The notes: generated by a model from the sequence alone, not told the origin. Positions 51,149-60,307 are shown, counted from the stretch's first letter. The stretch is DNA of 64,000 bases from Microbacterium protaetiae (GCF_004135285.1 NZ_CP035494.1:434001-498000), one strand, 5' to 3'. Numbers and translations are program-made.

Positions 51149-52416
51149 CCGCCCCGCGCCTGTCCCGCGCCGCCCTCGCCGCCGCCGGCACGCCCTTGCC
51201 CGCCCCTCCCGTGCGCATCGTCCACCTGGGCGTGGGCGCCTTCCACCGCGCACACCAGGCCTGGTACACCCACCACGCCGGCGACGACTGGGGCATCGCC
51301 GCCTTCACCGGGCGGCGCGCCGAGCTCGCCCACCGCCTCGGCCCGCAAGACGGGCTTTTCACCGTGGTCGAACGCGGCCCCGACGCCGACCGCGTCGAGA
51401 TCGTGGGCAGCATCGCCCGGGCGCACCGCGCCGATGAGGTCGAACGGATGCTGCAGCTGTGCGCCGCGCCCGAGACGGCCGTGATCACGTTGACCATCAC
51501 CGAAGCGGGCTACCACCTGGGCGCCGACGGTGCGCTGGACACCTCCGACCCGGCCGTCGCGGCCGACATCGCCGCACTCCGCGCCGGCGCACCGCCGGCG
51601 ACGCCGGTGGGGCGCCTGGTGGCTGGTCTGCATGCGCGAGCTCGAGCCGGCGCCGGCCCACTGGCGGTCGTGGCCTGCGACAACCTGCCCGAGCTCGCTG
51701 CCCGGCTGCGCGACGCCGTCGCCGAACTCGCCTCGGCCGCCGGGCTGCCGCCGGTCGAGGCATCGTTCGTGGCGACCTCGGTCGATCGCATCACGCCGCA
51801 CGAGACGGATGCGGCAGCCGTGGCCGCCGCGACCGGCTGGCACGACGAGGCAGCCGTGGTGACCGAGCCGTTCTCGGACTGGACGCTCTGCGGCGAGTTC
51901 CCTGCCGGCCGGCCCGCGTGGGAGCGTGCCGGTGCTCTCTTCGTCGACGACATCGTGCCGTTCGAGCGGCGCAAGCTTCTGCTGCTCAACGGTGGCCACC
52001 TGCAGCTCGCCTTCCATGGCCTGCTGCGCGGCCACGTGACCATCGCCGAGGCGGTGCGCGACCCTGCGTGCCGTGCCGGCCTCGAGTCGTTCTGGGACGA
52101 AGCCGCGCGCACCGTCGGCCCGGGGGCCGACACCGAGCACTACCGCGCCGCGCTGCTCGAGCGGTTTGAGAACCCCCGCATCGAACACCGTCTGGCTCAG
52201 ATCGCCGTCGACACCGCCACGAAGCTGCGCATCCGCATCCTGCCGGTGATCGCGGCCGAGACCGCGCAGGGGTGGGATGCCCGCGGCGCGCGGGCGGTGA
52301 TCCAGCGGTGGCGCACAGCCGCGGCCGCCGGGCTTGTTCCCGACGTTCCACCGGCCCGCGCGGGCCGGGAAGAGTCGGCGCTCTGGCAGACTGCGAAACT
52401 TTTCGCTCGGTCTTAG
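51145..52416 (+). CDS. uxuB: Fructuronate reductase / mannitol dehydrogenase family
   Basis: 423 residues of the long-chain polyol dehydrogenase family. HLGVGAFHRAHQAWYTH is the N-terminal cofactor signature, TLTITEAGYHL the second strand, and FVDDIVPFERRKLLLLNGGHLQLAFHG carries the KxxxxNxxH-type catalytic segment (Lys, Asn, His). It reduces D-fructuronate to D-mannonate with NADH, filling the step between UxaC and ManD. The GTG start at 51145 overlaps the esterase stop. Other family members use mannitol or tagaturonate; the gene set makes fructuronate most likely. Confidence 0.88.
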   Translation: MTAPRLSRAALAAAGTPLPAPPVRIVHLGVGAFHRAHQAWYTHHAGDDWGIAAFTGRRAELAHRLGPQDGLFTVVERGPDADRVEIVGSIARAHRADEVERMLQLCAAPETAVITLTITEAGYHLGADGALDTSDPAVAADIAALRAGAPPATPVGRLVAGLHARARAGAGPLAVVACDNLPELAARLRDAVAELASAAGLPPVEASFVATSVDRITPHETDAAAVAAATGWHDEAAVVTEPFSDWTLCGEFPAGRPAWERAGALFVDDIVPFERRKLLLLNGGHLQLAFHGLLRGHVTIAEAVRDPACRAGLESFWDEAARTVGPGADTEHYRAALLERFENPRIEHRLAQIAVDTATKLRIRILPVIAAETAQGWDARGARAVIQRWRTAAAAGLVPDVPPARAGREESALWQTAKLFARS

Positions 52417-52433
52417 ATAACGTTTCGATTACG
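52411..52433 (+). promoter_or_regulatory. Candidate LacI operator before the xylanase gene
   Basis: GATAACGTTTCGATTAC overlaps the end of uxuB and the start of the 87-bp gap before the xylanase gene. It shares the AACGTTT core and the GATAAC lead with the uxaC site but is a weaker palindrome. The xylanase therefore may have its own LacI-controlled promoter. Confidence 0.45.
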
Positions 52434-52503
52434 GCTGACACTCGATCGTCGGTCGTCCCGATATGTTTCTCGCAACCACAAACAATCGCAAGGGAGCGAT
52501 CTC

Positions 52504-55500
52504 GTGATCAGACGCCTGCGGACCGCCCTGTCCGTACTCGCCGCCGCCGCCCTGGTGGCCGCACCGTTCCTGGCCCCCGCGACACCTGCAGCCGCAGCAT
52601 CCACCCCGGTGTCATCCGTCGACTTCGAAGACGGCACGACCGGCACCTGGACGCAGAGCGGCAACCCGACGCTGGCCGTCGTGCCCGACCCGCTCGGCGG
52701 ATCGGGTCAGGTGCTCTCGATCACGAATCGCACGAACAGCTGGGACGGCGTGCAGAGCCCCGAGGGCCTTTTCACCGAGGGCACCCAGTACACATTCTCG
52801 GCCCGAGTGCTGGTCCCGGATGTCGCCACCACGGCGCACTTCATCGTCAAAGCCGACTATGCCTGGGTCGGCGACACTCCGGTGCCGGCGGGAGTGTGGA
52901 CCACCGTGACCGGAACCTACACCGCTGACGACAACGACAGCAGCACCTACGTCGAGGTGGCCGATGAGACGGCTGACTACTACCTCGACGACATCGTCAT
53001 CACCGCCGAGGGCGCCTCGACACCGCCCGCCACCCAGGCTCCCGGCACCGTGCTCGTCGATGCCGACTTCGAGTCAGGCTTGGGCGATTGGGCGGCCCGC
53101 GCCGGCGCGGGCGATTCGAGCCCGACGGTGGCCGTGGTCGACGGCGGCGCCGACGGCACCGCCCATGCGGCACAGGTCTCCGATCGCGCCTCGGAAGGCG
53201 ACGGCATCCAGCTCGACACCGCCGGTATTCTGCTCGCAGGCGCCACCTATCACTTCGACGGCTATGTGCGCTTCGCTCCCGGCGCCGATCCGGGTCGCGG
53301 ACTCACGGTGTCGATGCGCACGGTGAACGGTGGATCGACAGCCTTCTCGAACCTGATCCAGGTCGAGAACGCCTCCGCGACGGATTGGACGCACGTGACC
53401 GGTGACTTCACCGTGCCCGGGTACGACACCGCGGCCGAGATCTACGTCGAAGCGCGATACAACAGCGGCAACACGGCGAGCTTCCTCGTCGATCAGGTGC
53501 GCATCACCGTTCCCGAGGCGGCTGTCGTCGACACGAGCCTGACTCCGCTGAAAGACAGCGTCGACTTTCCGGTCGGCGTCGCCGTCGACGAGCGCGAGAC
53601 CACGGGGGCGGCGGCCCAGCTGCTGCTGCACCACTTCGACCAGATCACTCCCGAGAACCACATGAAGGTCGAGGCCTGGTACGACGCCGATCACCACTTC
53701 GTGCGCAGCAGCCAGGCCACCGCCCTGCTCGATTTCGCCCAGGCCAACGGGCTGCGGCTGTACGGGCATGTGCTCGTGTGGCACTCGCAGACGCCGGAAT
53801 GGTTCTTCCAAGACGACTCCGGTCGCGAACTGACCTCGTCGACCGCCGACAAGCAGATTCTGCGCGACCGCCTGAAGACGCACATCTTCGACGTCGCGAA
53901 ATCGATCGCCGACGACTACGGCCTGTATGGCTCGGCGACCAACCCGATGGTCGCCTGGGACGTCGTCAACGAAGTGGTGGCAGACCAGGCCACCGACGAC
54001 GGGCTGCGCACGAGCCGTTGGCACGACGTGCTGGGCGAGGAGTACATCCCCCTCGCTTTCGAGTACGCCGATGAGGCGTTCAACAAGACCTACGCGGCGC
54101 CGGGCACCGATCGCCCCGTCAAGCTGTTCATCAACGACTACAACACCGAACAGGATCGCAAGGGCGCACAGTACGAGGCGCTCGTGAAGCGGCTGCTGGC
54201 GGCGGGCGTGCCCGTCGACGGCGTCGGCCACCAGTTCCACGTGTCCGCCACCACCCCGATCTCGTCGCTGCGCGCGGCCCTGCAGCGCTTTTCCGGCCTC
54301 GGGCTGCAGCAAGAGATCACCGAGCTCGACGTGACGATCACCTCCGCCGATCAGCCGAACCTGATTCGGCAGGGCTACTACTACCGCGACCTGTTCGACG
54401 TGCTGCGCGCGTACCAGGCGGCGGCACCGGCCGATGAGAAGCTCTTCTCGGTGACCCTGTGGGGCTTGGACGACGCTCGTTCCTGGCGCTCCGAGCAGAA
54501 GCCACTGCTGTTCGACGGCGACCTGCAGGCCAAGCCTGCCTACTACGGCGCGATCGGCGATGATGCCGGCCTGCCGGCCCTGGTCAACACCGCCGATGTC
54601 TTCGGCGGCGACGTGCTGATCGCCGATGGGTTCGAAAACGATCCGGCCTGGACCAACCTGCCCGAACACGCGCTGACCGACGACGCCGGCGGATTCCAGC
54701 TGCGCTGGAACGCCGACCATCTGACGGCCCTCGTACGCACCATGACCGTGCCCGAGCGCATCGAGTTCAGCTACGGCGACAAGGAGTTCACCTATCAGCC
54801 CGGCGGCGCACTGGCCGGCCGTACCGTGACGGTGGAGGGCACCTCGTACACCGTCGTGCACCTGCCGCACAGCGGGGTGACCCAGGGCTCGTCGGCGACG
54901 TTCGACGTGCGGGTGTACGCGGGCGGGGCCTTGGCCGGCGCCTGGAACACCACCGGTGCGACCGGCATGCTCAGCCTGCTCGAGCCGCTGTCGTTCGTGC
55001 AGGTGCCCGCCGCGCACGCCGCACCGGCCATCGACGGCGCCATCGACGAGACCTGGCAGAACGCCCCGGTCGTGCACACCTCGACGACGGTGGAGGGCTC
55101 GTCTGACGGAGCCACCGCCGACGTGCGCACCCTCTGGCACGACGACACGCTGTACGTGCTGTACGACGTCACCGACCCGGTCGCCGACAACAGCAACAGC
55201 GATCCGTGGAACCAGGACTCCGTGGAGCTCTTCCTCGACCTCGGCAACGAGAAGGCGGGCCCGTACGGGCCCAACGCCACGCAGATCCGGGTGACCGCCG
55301 ACAACAAGCTGTCGTTCGGAACCGGGGATGCCGCAGCCCAGCAGGCCCGCGTGCTCTCCAGCGCCACCGCCCGCACCGCGACCGGCTACATCGTCGAACT
55401 CGCCATCGCCATGACCGGCCAGTCGGGTGGACAGAACGACGTGCCGCTGGGTGGCGAGAACACCTTCCACGGCATCGACTTCCAGGTCAACGACGGCCGT

Positions 55501-56196
55501 GACGGTGCCCGTTATGCGGTGCACACGTGGGCCGAGCCGACCGGCAGCGGATACCAGACCACGGCTCGCTGGGGCGTGGCACAGCTGGTCGCGGCCCTCG
55601 AGCCGGGCGAGCCCGGCGATCAGGGCGGCTCCGGCGACACCGGCACTGGTTCCGGCGACGAGGGTACCGGCTCGGGCGACACCGGCACCGGTTCGGGCGA
55701 CACCGGCACCGGCACCGACACGGGTGCCGGGTCCGACGAGGGCACGGGTTCCGGCGACACCGGCAACGGGTCTGAGACCGGCGCCAACGCCCACGCGTGG
55801 GCCACGATCGACGTCGGCTCGGGTGTCGTCGAGCAGGGCGGCGAGCTGACCGTGCAGGTGTCGGGGCTGACTTCGGGTCAGCGGATCGCCGCGGTTCTGC
55901 ACAGCGAGCCCCTCCCGGCCACCGGCATCCCGGCTGCCGACGCATCGGGAAGCACGGCGTTCACCCTCGCCATCCCCACCGACTTCGCGCTCGGCGCGCA
56001 CACCCTCATCGTCTCCACCGACGGTGCGGACCCGATCGAGATTCCGGTACAGGTGGTTGCCGCCGGACAGCTCGCCGTCACCGGCGCTCAGCTGCCCCTA
56101 GGCATGCTGTTCCTCGGCGCGCTGGCCATCGTCATCGGAGGCCTGTTGCTGGTGACGCGGCGCCGCCCGGGCCGAGACATCACGTCGGGGGCGTGA
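52504..56196 (+). CDS. Cell-wall-anchored multidomain endo-1,4-beta-xylanase, GH10
   Basis: 1230 residues. A signal peptide ends near residue 33. Two CBM4/9-like xylan-binding domains follow (about 36-168 and 183-336), then the GH10 barrel (about 345-685) with acid/base Glu490 (WDVVNEV) and nucleophile Glu607 (ITELDV). Next come a beta-domain and a CBM9-like domain (about 845-1035, AAPAIDGAIDETWQNAP...). A linker of Gly/Ser/Asp/Thr repeats leads to a small domain. The C-terminus has LAVTGAQ, a membrane helix and RRRPGR. LAxTG is the sorting signal of class E sortases. It would cut glucuronoxylan at the cell surface, supplying the importer. The start is a GTG with AAGGGAG upstream. Confidence 0.93.
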   Translation: MIRRLRTALSVLAAAALVAAPFLAPATPAAAASTPVSSVDFEDGTTGTWTQSGNPTLAVVPDPLGGSGQVLSITNRTNSWDGVQSPEGLFTEGTQYTFSARVLVPDVATTAHFIVKADYAWVGDTPVPAGVWTTVTGTYTADDNDSSTYVEVADETADYYLDDIVITAEGASTPPATQAPGTVLVDADFESGLGDWAARAGAGDSSPTVAVVDGGADGTAHAAQVSDRASEGDGIQLDTAGILLAGATYHFDGYVRFAPGADPGRGLTVSMRTVNGGSTAFSNLIQVENASATDWTHVTGDFTVPGYDTAAEIYVEARYNSGNTASFLVDQVRITVPEAAVVDTSLTPLKDSVDFPVGVAVDERETTGAAAQLLLHHFDQITPENHMKVEAWYDADHHFVRSSQATALLDFAQANGLRLYGHVLVWHSQTPEWFFQDDSGRELTSSTADKQILRDRLKTHIFDVAKSIADDYGLYGSATNPMVAWDVVNEVVADQATDDGLRTSRWHDVLGEEYIPLAFEYADEAFNKTYAAPGTDRPVKLFINDYNTEQDRKGAQYEALVKRLLAAGVPVDGVGHQFHVSATTPISSLRAALQRFSGLGLQQEITELDVTITSADQPNLIRQGYYYRDLFDVLRAYQAAAPADEKLFSVTLWGLDDARSWRSEQKPLLFDGDLQAKPAYYGAIGDDAGLPALVNTADVFGGDVLIADGFENDPAWTNLPEHALTDDAGGFQLRWNADHLTALVRTMTVPERIEFSYGDKEFTYQPGGALAGRTVTVEGTSYTVVHLPHSGVTQGSSATFDVRVYAGGALAGAWNTTGATGMLSLLEPLSFVQVPAAHAAPAIDGAIDETWQNAPVVHTSTTVEGSSDGATADVRTLWHDDTLYVLYDVTDPVADNSNSDPWNQDSVELFLDLGNEKAGPYGPNATQIRVTADNKLSFGTGDAAAQQARVLSSATARTATGYIVELAIAMTGQSGGQNDVPLGGENTFHGIDFQVNDGRDGARYAVHTWAEPTGSGYQTTARWGVAQLVAALEPGEPGDQGGSGDTGTGSGDEGTGSGDTGTGSGDTGTGTDTGAGSDEGTGSGDTGNGSETGANAHAWATIDVGSGVVEQGGELTVQVSGLTSGQRIAAVLHSEPLPATGIPAADASGSTAFTLAIPTDFALGAHTLIVSTDGADPIEIPVQVVAAGQLAVTGAQLPLGMLFLGALAIVIGGLLLVTRRRPGRDITSGA

Positions 56197-56208
56197 CATC
56201 CTGATCAC

Positions 56209-56751
56209 ATGAAGAAATGGATCGTGCGGTTTCTCACACTGCTGATCTTCAACATCGTCGTGCTGCTGATCATCGGATGGCTCACGCCGGCGCATGTCGG
56301 GTGGGCGGCACTGTGGGCCGGCATCATCATGACGGTGCTCGTGATCTGGGTGAAACCGCTTGTTGCGAGATGGTTCCGTTCGATGGCCGCGAAGTCGGCC
56401 AGTCAGCGCACCAAGATCGGCGAGAAGCTCGTGCAGGCGCTGTTGGCGATCGCCGTCGCCTTCGTCGTCTGGATCGGCACGGTGCTCTTCTCGGGCGTGC
56501 ACGTGAGCGGCTGGTTCTGGGGATGGATCCTGCCTCCGGTCATCCTCCTTGTCGGCTGGGCGATCTACGACGTCATCGACGACAAGGTCGAAGCTCGCGC
56601 GGGCGCCCTGTATGACCGGGCGACCGCGGGCTTGTCCGGGCAGAAGCCGGATGCCGCAGCCCCACCATCCGAAGCAGAGAAGCGGGGTCGCCGCGAACTC
56701 GACGACGGGCTGACCGACGAGCAGCGCAAAATGCTCGACGACCTCGGCTGA
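56209..56751 (+). CDS. Membrane protein of unknown function
   Basis: 180 residues. Two hydrophobic segments lie at about 6-50, two more at about 78-122, and the last ~55 residues are hydrophilic, rich in charged residues and ending DDGLTDEQRKMLDDLG. I recognise no family with certainty; it resembles small phage-holin-like or DUF membrane proteins of actinobacteria. It starts 12 nt after the xylanase stop with a weak ribosome site, so it may be read from the same transcript. Confidence 0.7.
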   Translation: MKKWIVRFLTLLIFNIVVLLIIGWLTPAHVGWAALWAGIIMTVLVIWVKPLVARWFRSMAAKSASQRTKIGEKLVQALLAIAVAFVVWIGTVLFSGVHVSGWFWGWILPPVILLVGWAIYDVIDDKVEARAGALYDRATAGLSGQKPDAAAPPSEAEKRGRRELDDGLTDEQRKMLDDLG

Positions 56752-56812
56752 GCTGTCGATTCGCCCACGGCTCGATCGTCATCTTCGTGTCAGCATCCAC
56801 ACGGAAGGAACG

Positions 56813-57202
56813 ATGATGCGATACACACTGTTGTTGCACTACCCCGAGATGACCGCCGACGAACTCGGGCCCGAGACGCTCGCCGAGGGAATGCGCGCCT
56901 TTCACGATTACGCCGCGGCGCTGGAGGCTGCCGGCGTGCTGCGCAGCGCCGAGGTGTTGCAGCAGAGCGGCGCGAGCACGACCGTGCGCCTGCGCGACGG
57001 CGAACTGCTCGTGCAAGACGGCCCGTACGCCGACACCAAGGAGCAGCTGGGCGGCACCTTCGTCATCGAGGTCGACGATCTCGATCAGGCGATCGACTGG
57101 GCCCGAACCGCACCCTCGGTCGGCTGGGGCGCTGTCGAGATCAGGCCGACCGCGACCCGCTTCGTCGACGGCGCCTGGCAAGGCACTGCGCCCGTTTCAT
57201 AG
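56813..57202 (+). CDS. YCII-related (DGPF) domain protein
   Basis: 129 residues. It begins MRYTLLLHYPE and contains VQDGPYADTKEQLGGTFVIEVDDLDQAIDWA, the DGPF/YCII signature of a ferredoxin-like barrel. These proteins are almost always encoded directly before an ECF sigma factor with a C-terminal extension, as here. The role of the pair is unknown; it may sense a small molecule or stress. GGAAGGA precedes ATGATG at 56813; either ATG may be used. Confidence 0.88.
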   Translation: MMRYTLLLHYPEMTADELGPETLAEGMRAFHDYAAALEAAGVLRSAEVLQQSGASTTVRLRDGELLVQDGPYADTKEQLGGTFVIEVDDLDQAIDWARTAPSVGWGAVEIRPTATRFVDGAWQGTAPVS

Positions 57203-57210
57203 CCGCCGAC

Positions 57211-58548
57211 ATGAGCGCAGCCGACCGTGCGCGCAGCGCCGCCGAACGCGCGGTGCGCGACTCTTACGGACGCCTCGTCGCTCTTCTCGCCGCGAGCATC
57301 GGGGACCTGAGCCTGGCCGAAGACTGTCTCGCTGACGCTCTCGAACGCGCCCTGCGCACGTGGCCGGATGCCGGCATCCCGCACAATCCGGAAGGATGGC
57401 TGCTGACCGTGGGCCGCAACCGACTCCGTGACCTGCTGGGCTCTGCCGCGCGGCGCACGGCGGCTCCGCTCGACGAGACAGCCGCAGCGGCGGACGATGT
57501 CGCCGCGCTGCTTGAGCGCGGCGAGGCGATCCCCGATCGGCGGCTCGAGCTGCTGTACGCGTGCGCGCACCCCGCGATAGACCCCGGCATCCGCACCCCG
57601 CTGATGCTGCAGGCCGTGCTCGGTTTCGATGCAGCCCAGATCGGGCGCGCGTTCGACGTTCCGACGGTCACGATGGCGCAGCGGCTCGTGCGCGCCAAGC
57701 GCAAGATCAGGGCCGCCGGCATCCCGTTCACCCTGCCGCAGCGCGACCAGATGCCTGCCCGCACGACGGCGGTGTTGGAGGCCATTTACGGTGCATATGC
57801 GATCAGCTGGCTCGATCAGGGCGACCAGGTGCGCACCTCGACGGCCGACGAGGCGCGCTGGCTGGCAGTGCTCACAGCGACGCTGCTGAGAACGGATGCC
57901 GAGGCGTGGGGTCTTGCCGCCTTGCTCACTCTCGCCCAGTCACGGGCACCGGCACGGGTCGGCGATCCGTGGCCGCCGCTGGCCGAGCAGAACACCGCCC
58001 TCTGGGACCGGGAACTGATCGCTGAGGGCGAGGCATTGCTGCGCCGCGCCGCGGCGCTGGGCAGACCACTCGGGCGCTTTCAGCTCGAAGCCGCGATCCA
58101 GTCGGTGCACTGCGACCGCGCACGCACCGGCGCGCTCGATCGTGAGGCGCTGGTGAAGCTCTATCGCGGGCTCGTCACCGTGGCGCCGACCACCGGCGCC
58201 CGGGCAGCGCTGGCGGCGGCATCCGCATCACGCCGCACGACAGCGCCCGATGCCCGGTCAGAGGTTGCGGTTGCGGTACAGTCGCGACGCCAACGCGGCC
58301 GACGCCGTCAGGACGGCGAGCCCCGCCACCAGGATGATGGCGGTGATGCCCGCCCCATCGTCCATCAGCGCCGCTATGGTGGCGCCGTCGAATATCGACG
58401 TGCGCGAGCCGAGCCATCCCAGCCCCACGAGGGCGATGATCAGTACCAGCATCGCCTGGCGGCCCCGCGCGTACCCCATCGCGAAGTACCACGGCAGGAG
58501 CGCGCTGATCGAGATGACGGCCACGACGAAGGCACCCAGGGCCATTAG
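57211..58548 (+). CDS. ECF-type sigma factor paired with YCII, 3' end replaced
   Basis: The first ~340 of 445 residues match the YCII-associated ECF sigma factors. Region 2 has DSYGRLVALLAASIGDLSLAEDCLADALERAL and HNPEGWLLTVGRNRLRD, region 4 has LLYACAHPAIDPGIRTPLMLQAVLGFDAAQIGRAF, and the helical extension reaches LVKLYRGLVTVAPTTGARAALAAA. There the family normally continues some 60-80 residues, with an NRAVA-like segment and helix pairs. Instead the frame runs into DNA antisense to the ABC permease gene (58258-58902) and gives a basic, low-complexity tail. A deletion or rearrangement near 58230-58260 is likely. The DNA-binding core is complete, so activity is possible but uncertain. Confidence 0.75.
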   Translation: MSAADRARSAAERAVRDSYGRLVALLAASIGDLSLAEDCLADALERALRTWPDAGIPHNPEGWLLTVGRNRLRDLLGSAARRTAAPLDETAAAADDVAALLERGEAIPDRRLELLYACAHPAIDPGIRTPLMLQAVLGFDAAQIGRAFDVPTVTMAQRLVRAKRKIRAAGIPFTLPQRDQMPARTTAVLEAIYGAYAISWLDQGDQVRTSTADEARWLAVLTATLLRTDAEAWGLAALLTLAQSRAPARVGDPWPPLAEQNTALWDRELIAEGEALLRRAAALGRPLGRFQLEAAIQSVHCDRARTGALDREALVKLYRGLVTVAPTTGARAALAAASASRRTTAPDARSEVAVAVQSRRQRGRRRQDGEPRHQDDGGDARPIVHQRRYGGAVEYRRARAEPSQPHEGDDQYQHRLAAPRVPHREVPRQERADRDDGHDEGTQGH

Positions 58549-58902
58549 TCCCATCAGCGTCCATTCCACGCGCGACCGATGGATCGCGACGATGACGAGG
58601 GCGACGACGAATCCGAACGCGCTCGTGCCAGCGCCGACAACGAGAGCCGTCGCGTATCGACCGAACACGACTGCGGTGCGGCTCACCCGCGACAGCCCGT
58701 ACAAGGCGTCGAGCCTTCCCCGTTCGTCGGTGAGGAACACCGATGAGAGCAGCATTGCCCCCATGTAGCCACCCACCATGATGGCCGCGCCCTGCACCGG
58801 AGCGGTCGCTCCGATGACCGCGACCAGACCGAGCATCAACAGTGGACGCAACGGCGCCGTCGAGACAATGTTGTGGAGATCGAACAGCGTGAACCTGATC
58901 AT
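58258..58902 (-). CDS. ABC transporter permease (ABC-2 type)
   Basis: 214 residues with about six hydrophobic segments and no enzymatic motif. The layout fits ABC-2 type permeases paired with YtrB-like ATPases; SSVFLTDERGRLDALYGLSRVSRTAVVFGRY is the typical first cytoplasmic segment. It forms the membrane part of a probable exporter or lantibiotic/cell-wall-stress system with the ATPase upstream. The ATG overlaps the ATPase stop (ATGA). The 3' 291 bp overlap the tail of the sigma-factor frame on the other strand. Confidence 0.83.
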   Translation of the reverse strand: MIRFTLFDLHNIVSTAPLRPLLMLGLVAVIGATAPVQGAAIMVGGYMGAMLLSSVFLTDERGRLDALYGLSRVSRTAVVFGRYATALVVGAGTSAFGFVVALVIVAIHRSRVEWTLMGLMALGAFVVAVISISALLPWYFAMGYARGRQAMLVLIIALVGLGWLGSRTSIFDGATIAALMDDGAGITAIILVAGLAVLTASAALASRLYRNRNL

Positions 58903-59801
58903 GCGGCACCTCGTTCTTCCCACAGCCCGGCATGGCTCGCACTCGGGCCGGCGAACCCGACGACCAGGTCGTCGGTGGTCGCTGGCTGCAGTTCGACGCC
59001 GGCGCCGAACAGGGCTGAGTCAGCGACGTCGATCAGACCTTGGAACCATCCGGACGCGCTACGGCGCAGCCCGCGTATCGCCGCCAGGGCTGCGGGTGAC
59101 ACGGGCCCGTCCCCCGACACCACCGCAAACTGCTCGCGGGCCTGCTCGAGCGTTCCTTGATACGCGATGGTGCCTCGGGACATCACGATCAGGTGGTCAG
59201 CGAGGTTGTCGAGATCGGTGGTGATGTGCGTCGAGAACAGCGCGGTATGCGCGCCGTCGAGCATGAACTCTCGAATCACGTCGGTCAGTTCCCGCCGCGC
59301 AACCGGATCCAGGCCGCTGGAGGGCTCATCGAGAATCAGCACCAGCGGATCGTGCGCCAAGGCCATCGCCATGGCCAGCTTGACCGACTGTCCCCGCGAC
59401 AACTCACCTACCCGGCTCTGCGTGGGCACGTCGAATCGTTCCAGCAACGAGCTGAAGCGAATCTCGTCCCAGCGCGGGAACAGCGGCCGCACGTGTTTGC
59501 TGACTCGCCCGGCGCGCCACGCCGGGGCGGCGGTCACCTGGTCGAGTACGACCCCGACGCGGTCGGCCGTCGCCCCGTCCACGGAACCGAGCACGCGTAT
59601 CTGACCAGCATCGGGTCGCACCAGGCCCAGCATGCTGCGGATCAGCGTCGTCTTGCCCGACCCGTTCGGACCTACGAGTCCGGTCACATAACCGGCCGGC
59701 AACGTGAGATTCACGTCTCGCAGTTCGAACGACCCCAGACGCTTTCGCAACCCATGCACCTCCGCGGCCACTGGCGTGCCGGCTACCCTCGTCTCATCCA
59801 C
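58899..59801 (-). CDS. ABC transporter ATP-binding protein (YtrB-like)
   Basis: 300 residues. Walker A is GPNGSGKTT, the signature reads ELSRGQSVKLAMAMALAHDP and Walker B is LVLILDEPSSGLDP, followed by the switch STHIT. The LSRGQ signature with Lys replaces the usual LSGGQ-Q-R, as seen in YtrB-like exporters. The C-terminal ~80 residues are specific to this group. The start is a GTG at 59801 overlapping the end of the GntR gene by 19 nt. It works with the ABC-2 permease encoded next. Confidence 0.9.
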   Translation of the reverse strand: MDETRVAGTPVAAEVHGLRKRLGSFELRDVNLTLPAGYVTGLVGPNGSGKTTLIRSMLGLVRPDAGQIRVLGSVDGATADRVGVVLDQVTAAPAWRAGRVSKHVRPLFPRWDEIRFSSLLERFDVPTQSRVGELSRGQSVKLAMAMALAHDPLVLILDEPSSGLDPVARRELTDVIREFMLDGAHTALFSTHITTDLDNLADHLIVMSRGTIAYQGTLEQAREQFAVVSGDGPVSPAALAAIRGLRRSASGWFQGLIDVADSALFGAGVELQPATTDDLVVGFAGPSASHAGLWEERGAA

Positions 59802-60160
59802 TCCGCTTCCACCTTTCCCAACACCGTCGTCATATCCAGCCGTGCTGTGCGACCGGCGGAGACGACCTCGCTGATCGCGTTCGTGACCCGATCCGCCATC
59901 ACCGCCGCGGCATGATCTGCTGCGACGGCGCAGACGACGAACCCGCGCCCGTGTTCGTTGCTGGCCAGCCCCATCGCCACGAGTTCGTTGTATGCGCGCG
60001 TGACGGTGATGATGCTGACTCTCAGCTGGGCCGCGAGCTGTCGCAACGACGGCAGCATCTCGCCTTCGGCGATATCACCACCGATGATCGCGTCGCTCAG
60101 CTGCGCGCGGATCTGCTCGTACATCGGTACGGCGCTCGTTCCCGAGACGACTACGGCCAC
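59783..60160 (-). CDS. GntR-family regulator, YtrA subfamily
   Basis: 125 residues. The winged helix-turn-helix is VPMYEQIRAQLSDAIIGGDIAEGEMLPSLRQLAAQLRVSIITVTRAYNELVAMGLA; the C-terminal tail of ~50 residues is a short dimerisation helix pair, with no effector domain, as usual for YtrA. Such regulators repress the ABC exporter operon they head and respond to envelope stress or antibiotics. The start is a GTG with AGGAGGG upstream. The operator-like TTATG-N5-CATAA lies just upstream, suggesting autorepression. Confidence 0.9.
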   Translation of the reverse strand: MAVVVSGTSAVPMYEQIRAQLSDAIIGGDIAEGEMLPSLRQLAAQLRVSIITVTRAYNELVAMGLASNEHGRGFVVCAVAADHAAAVMADRVTNAISEVVSAGRTARLDMTTVLGKVEAEWMRRG

Positions 60161-60173
60161 TAGCCCTCCTACT

Positions 60174-60192
60174 GTTTATGTACACCATAACA
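60174..60192. promoter_or_regulatory. YtrA-type operator
   Basis: TTATG (60176-60180) and CATAA (60186-60190) form a palindrome around TACAC, and the flanking TGT/ACA nearly extend it. It lies 14 nt before the GntR start, where binding would block transcription of the operon. Confidence 0.55.
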
Positions 60193-60307
60193 GCTGATCT
60201 GCGGGCAGGCCGAGGATTGTCACATTCGCCGGGCGGGCACCGTCGACGCACGTCTGGTCGAGGGCACGGCGCGCTCTCCCTCGCGTCGGTTCATATGAAT
60301 GCGTCGA

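Noticed and set aside
58240..58548. Sigma-factor C-terminal tail as a novel domain
   Set aside because: The residues are antisense to the ABC permease gene and compositionally biased, so a replaced gene end explains them better than a new domain.
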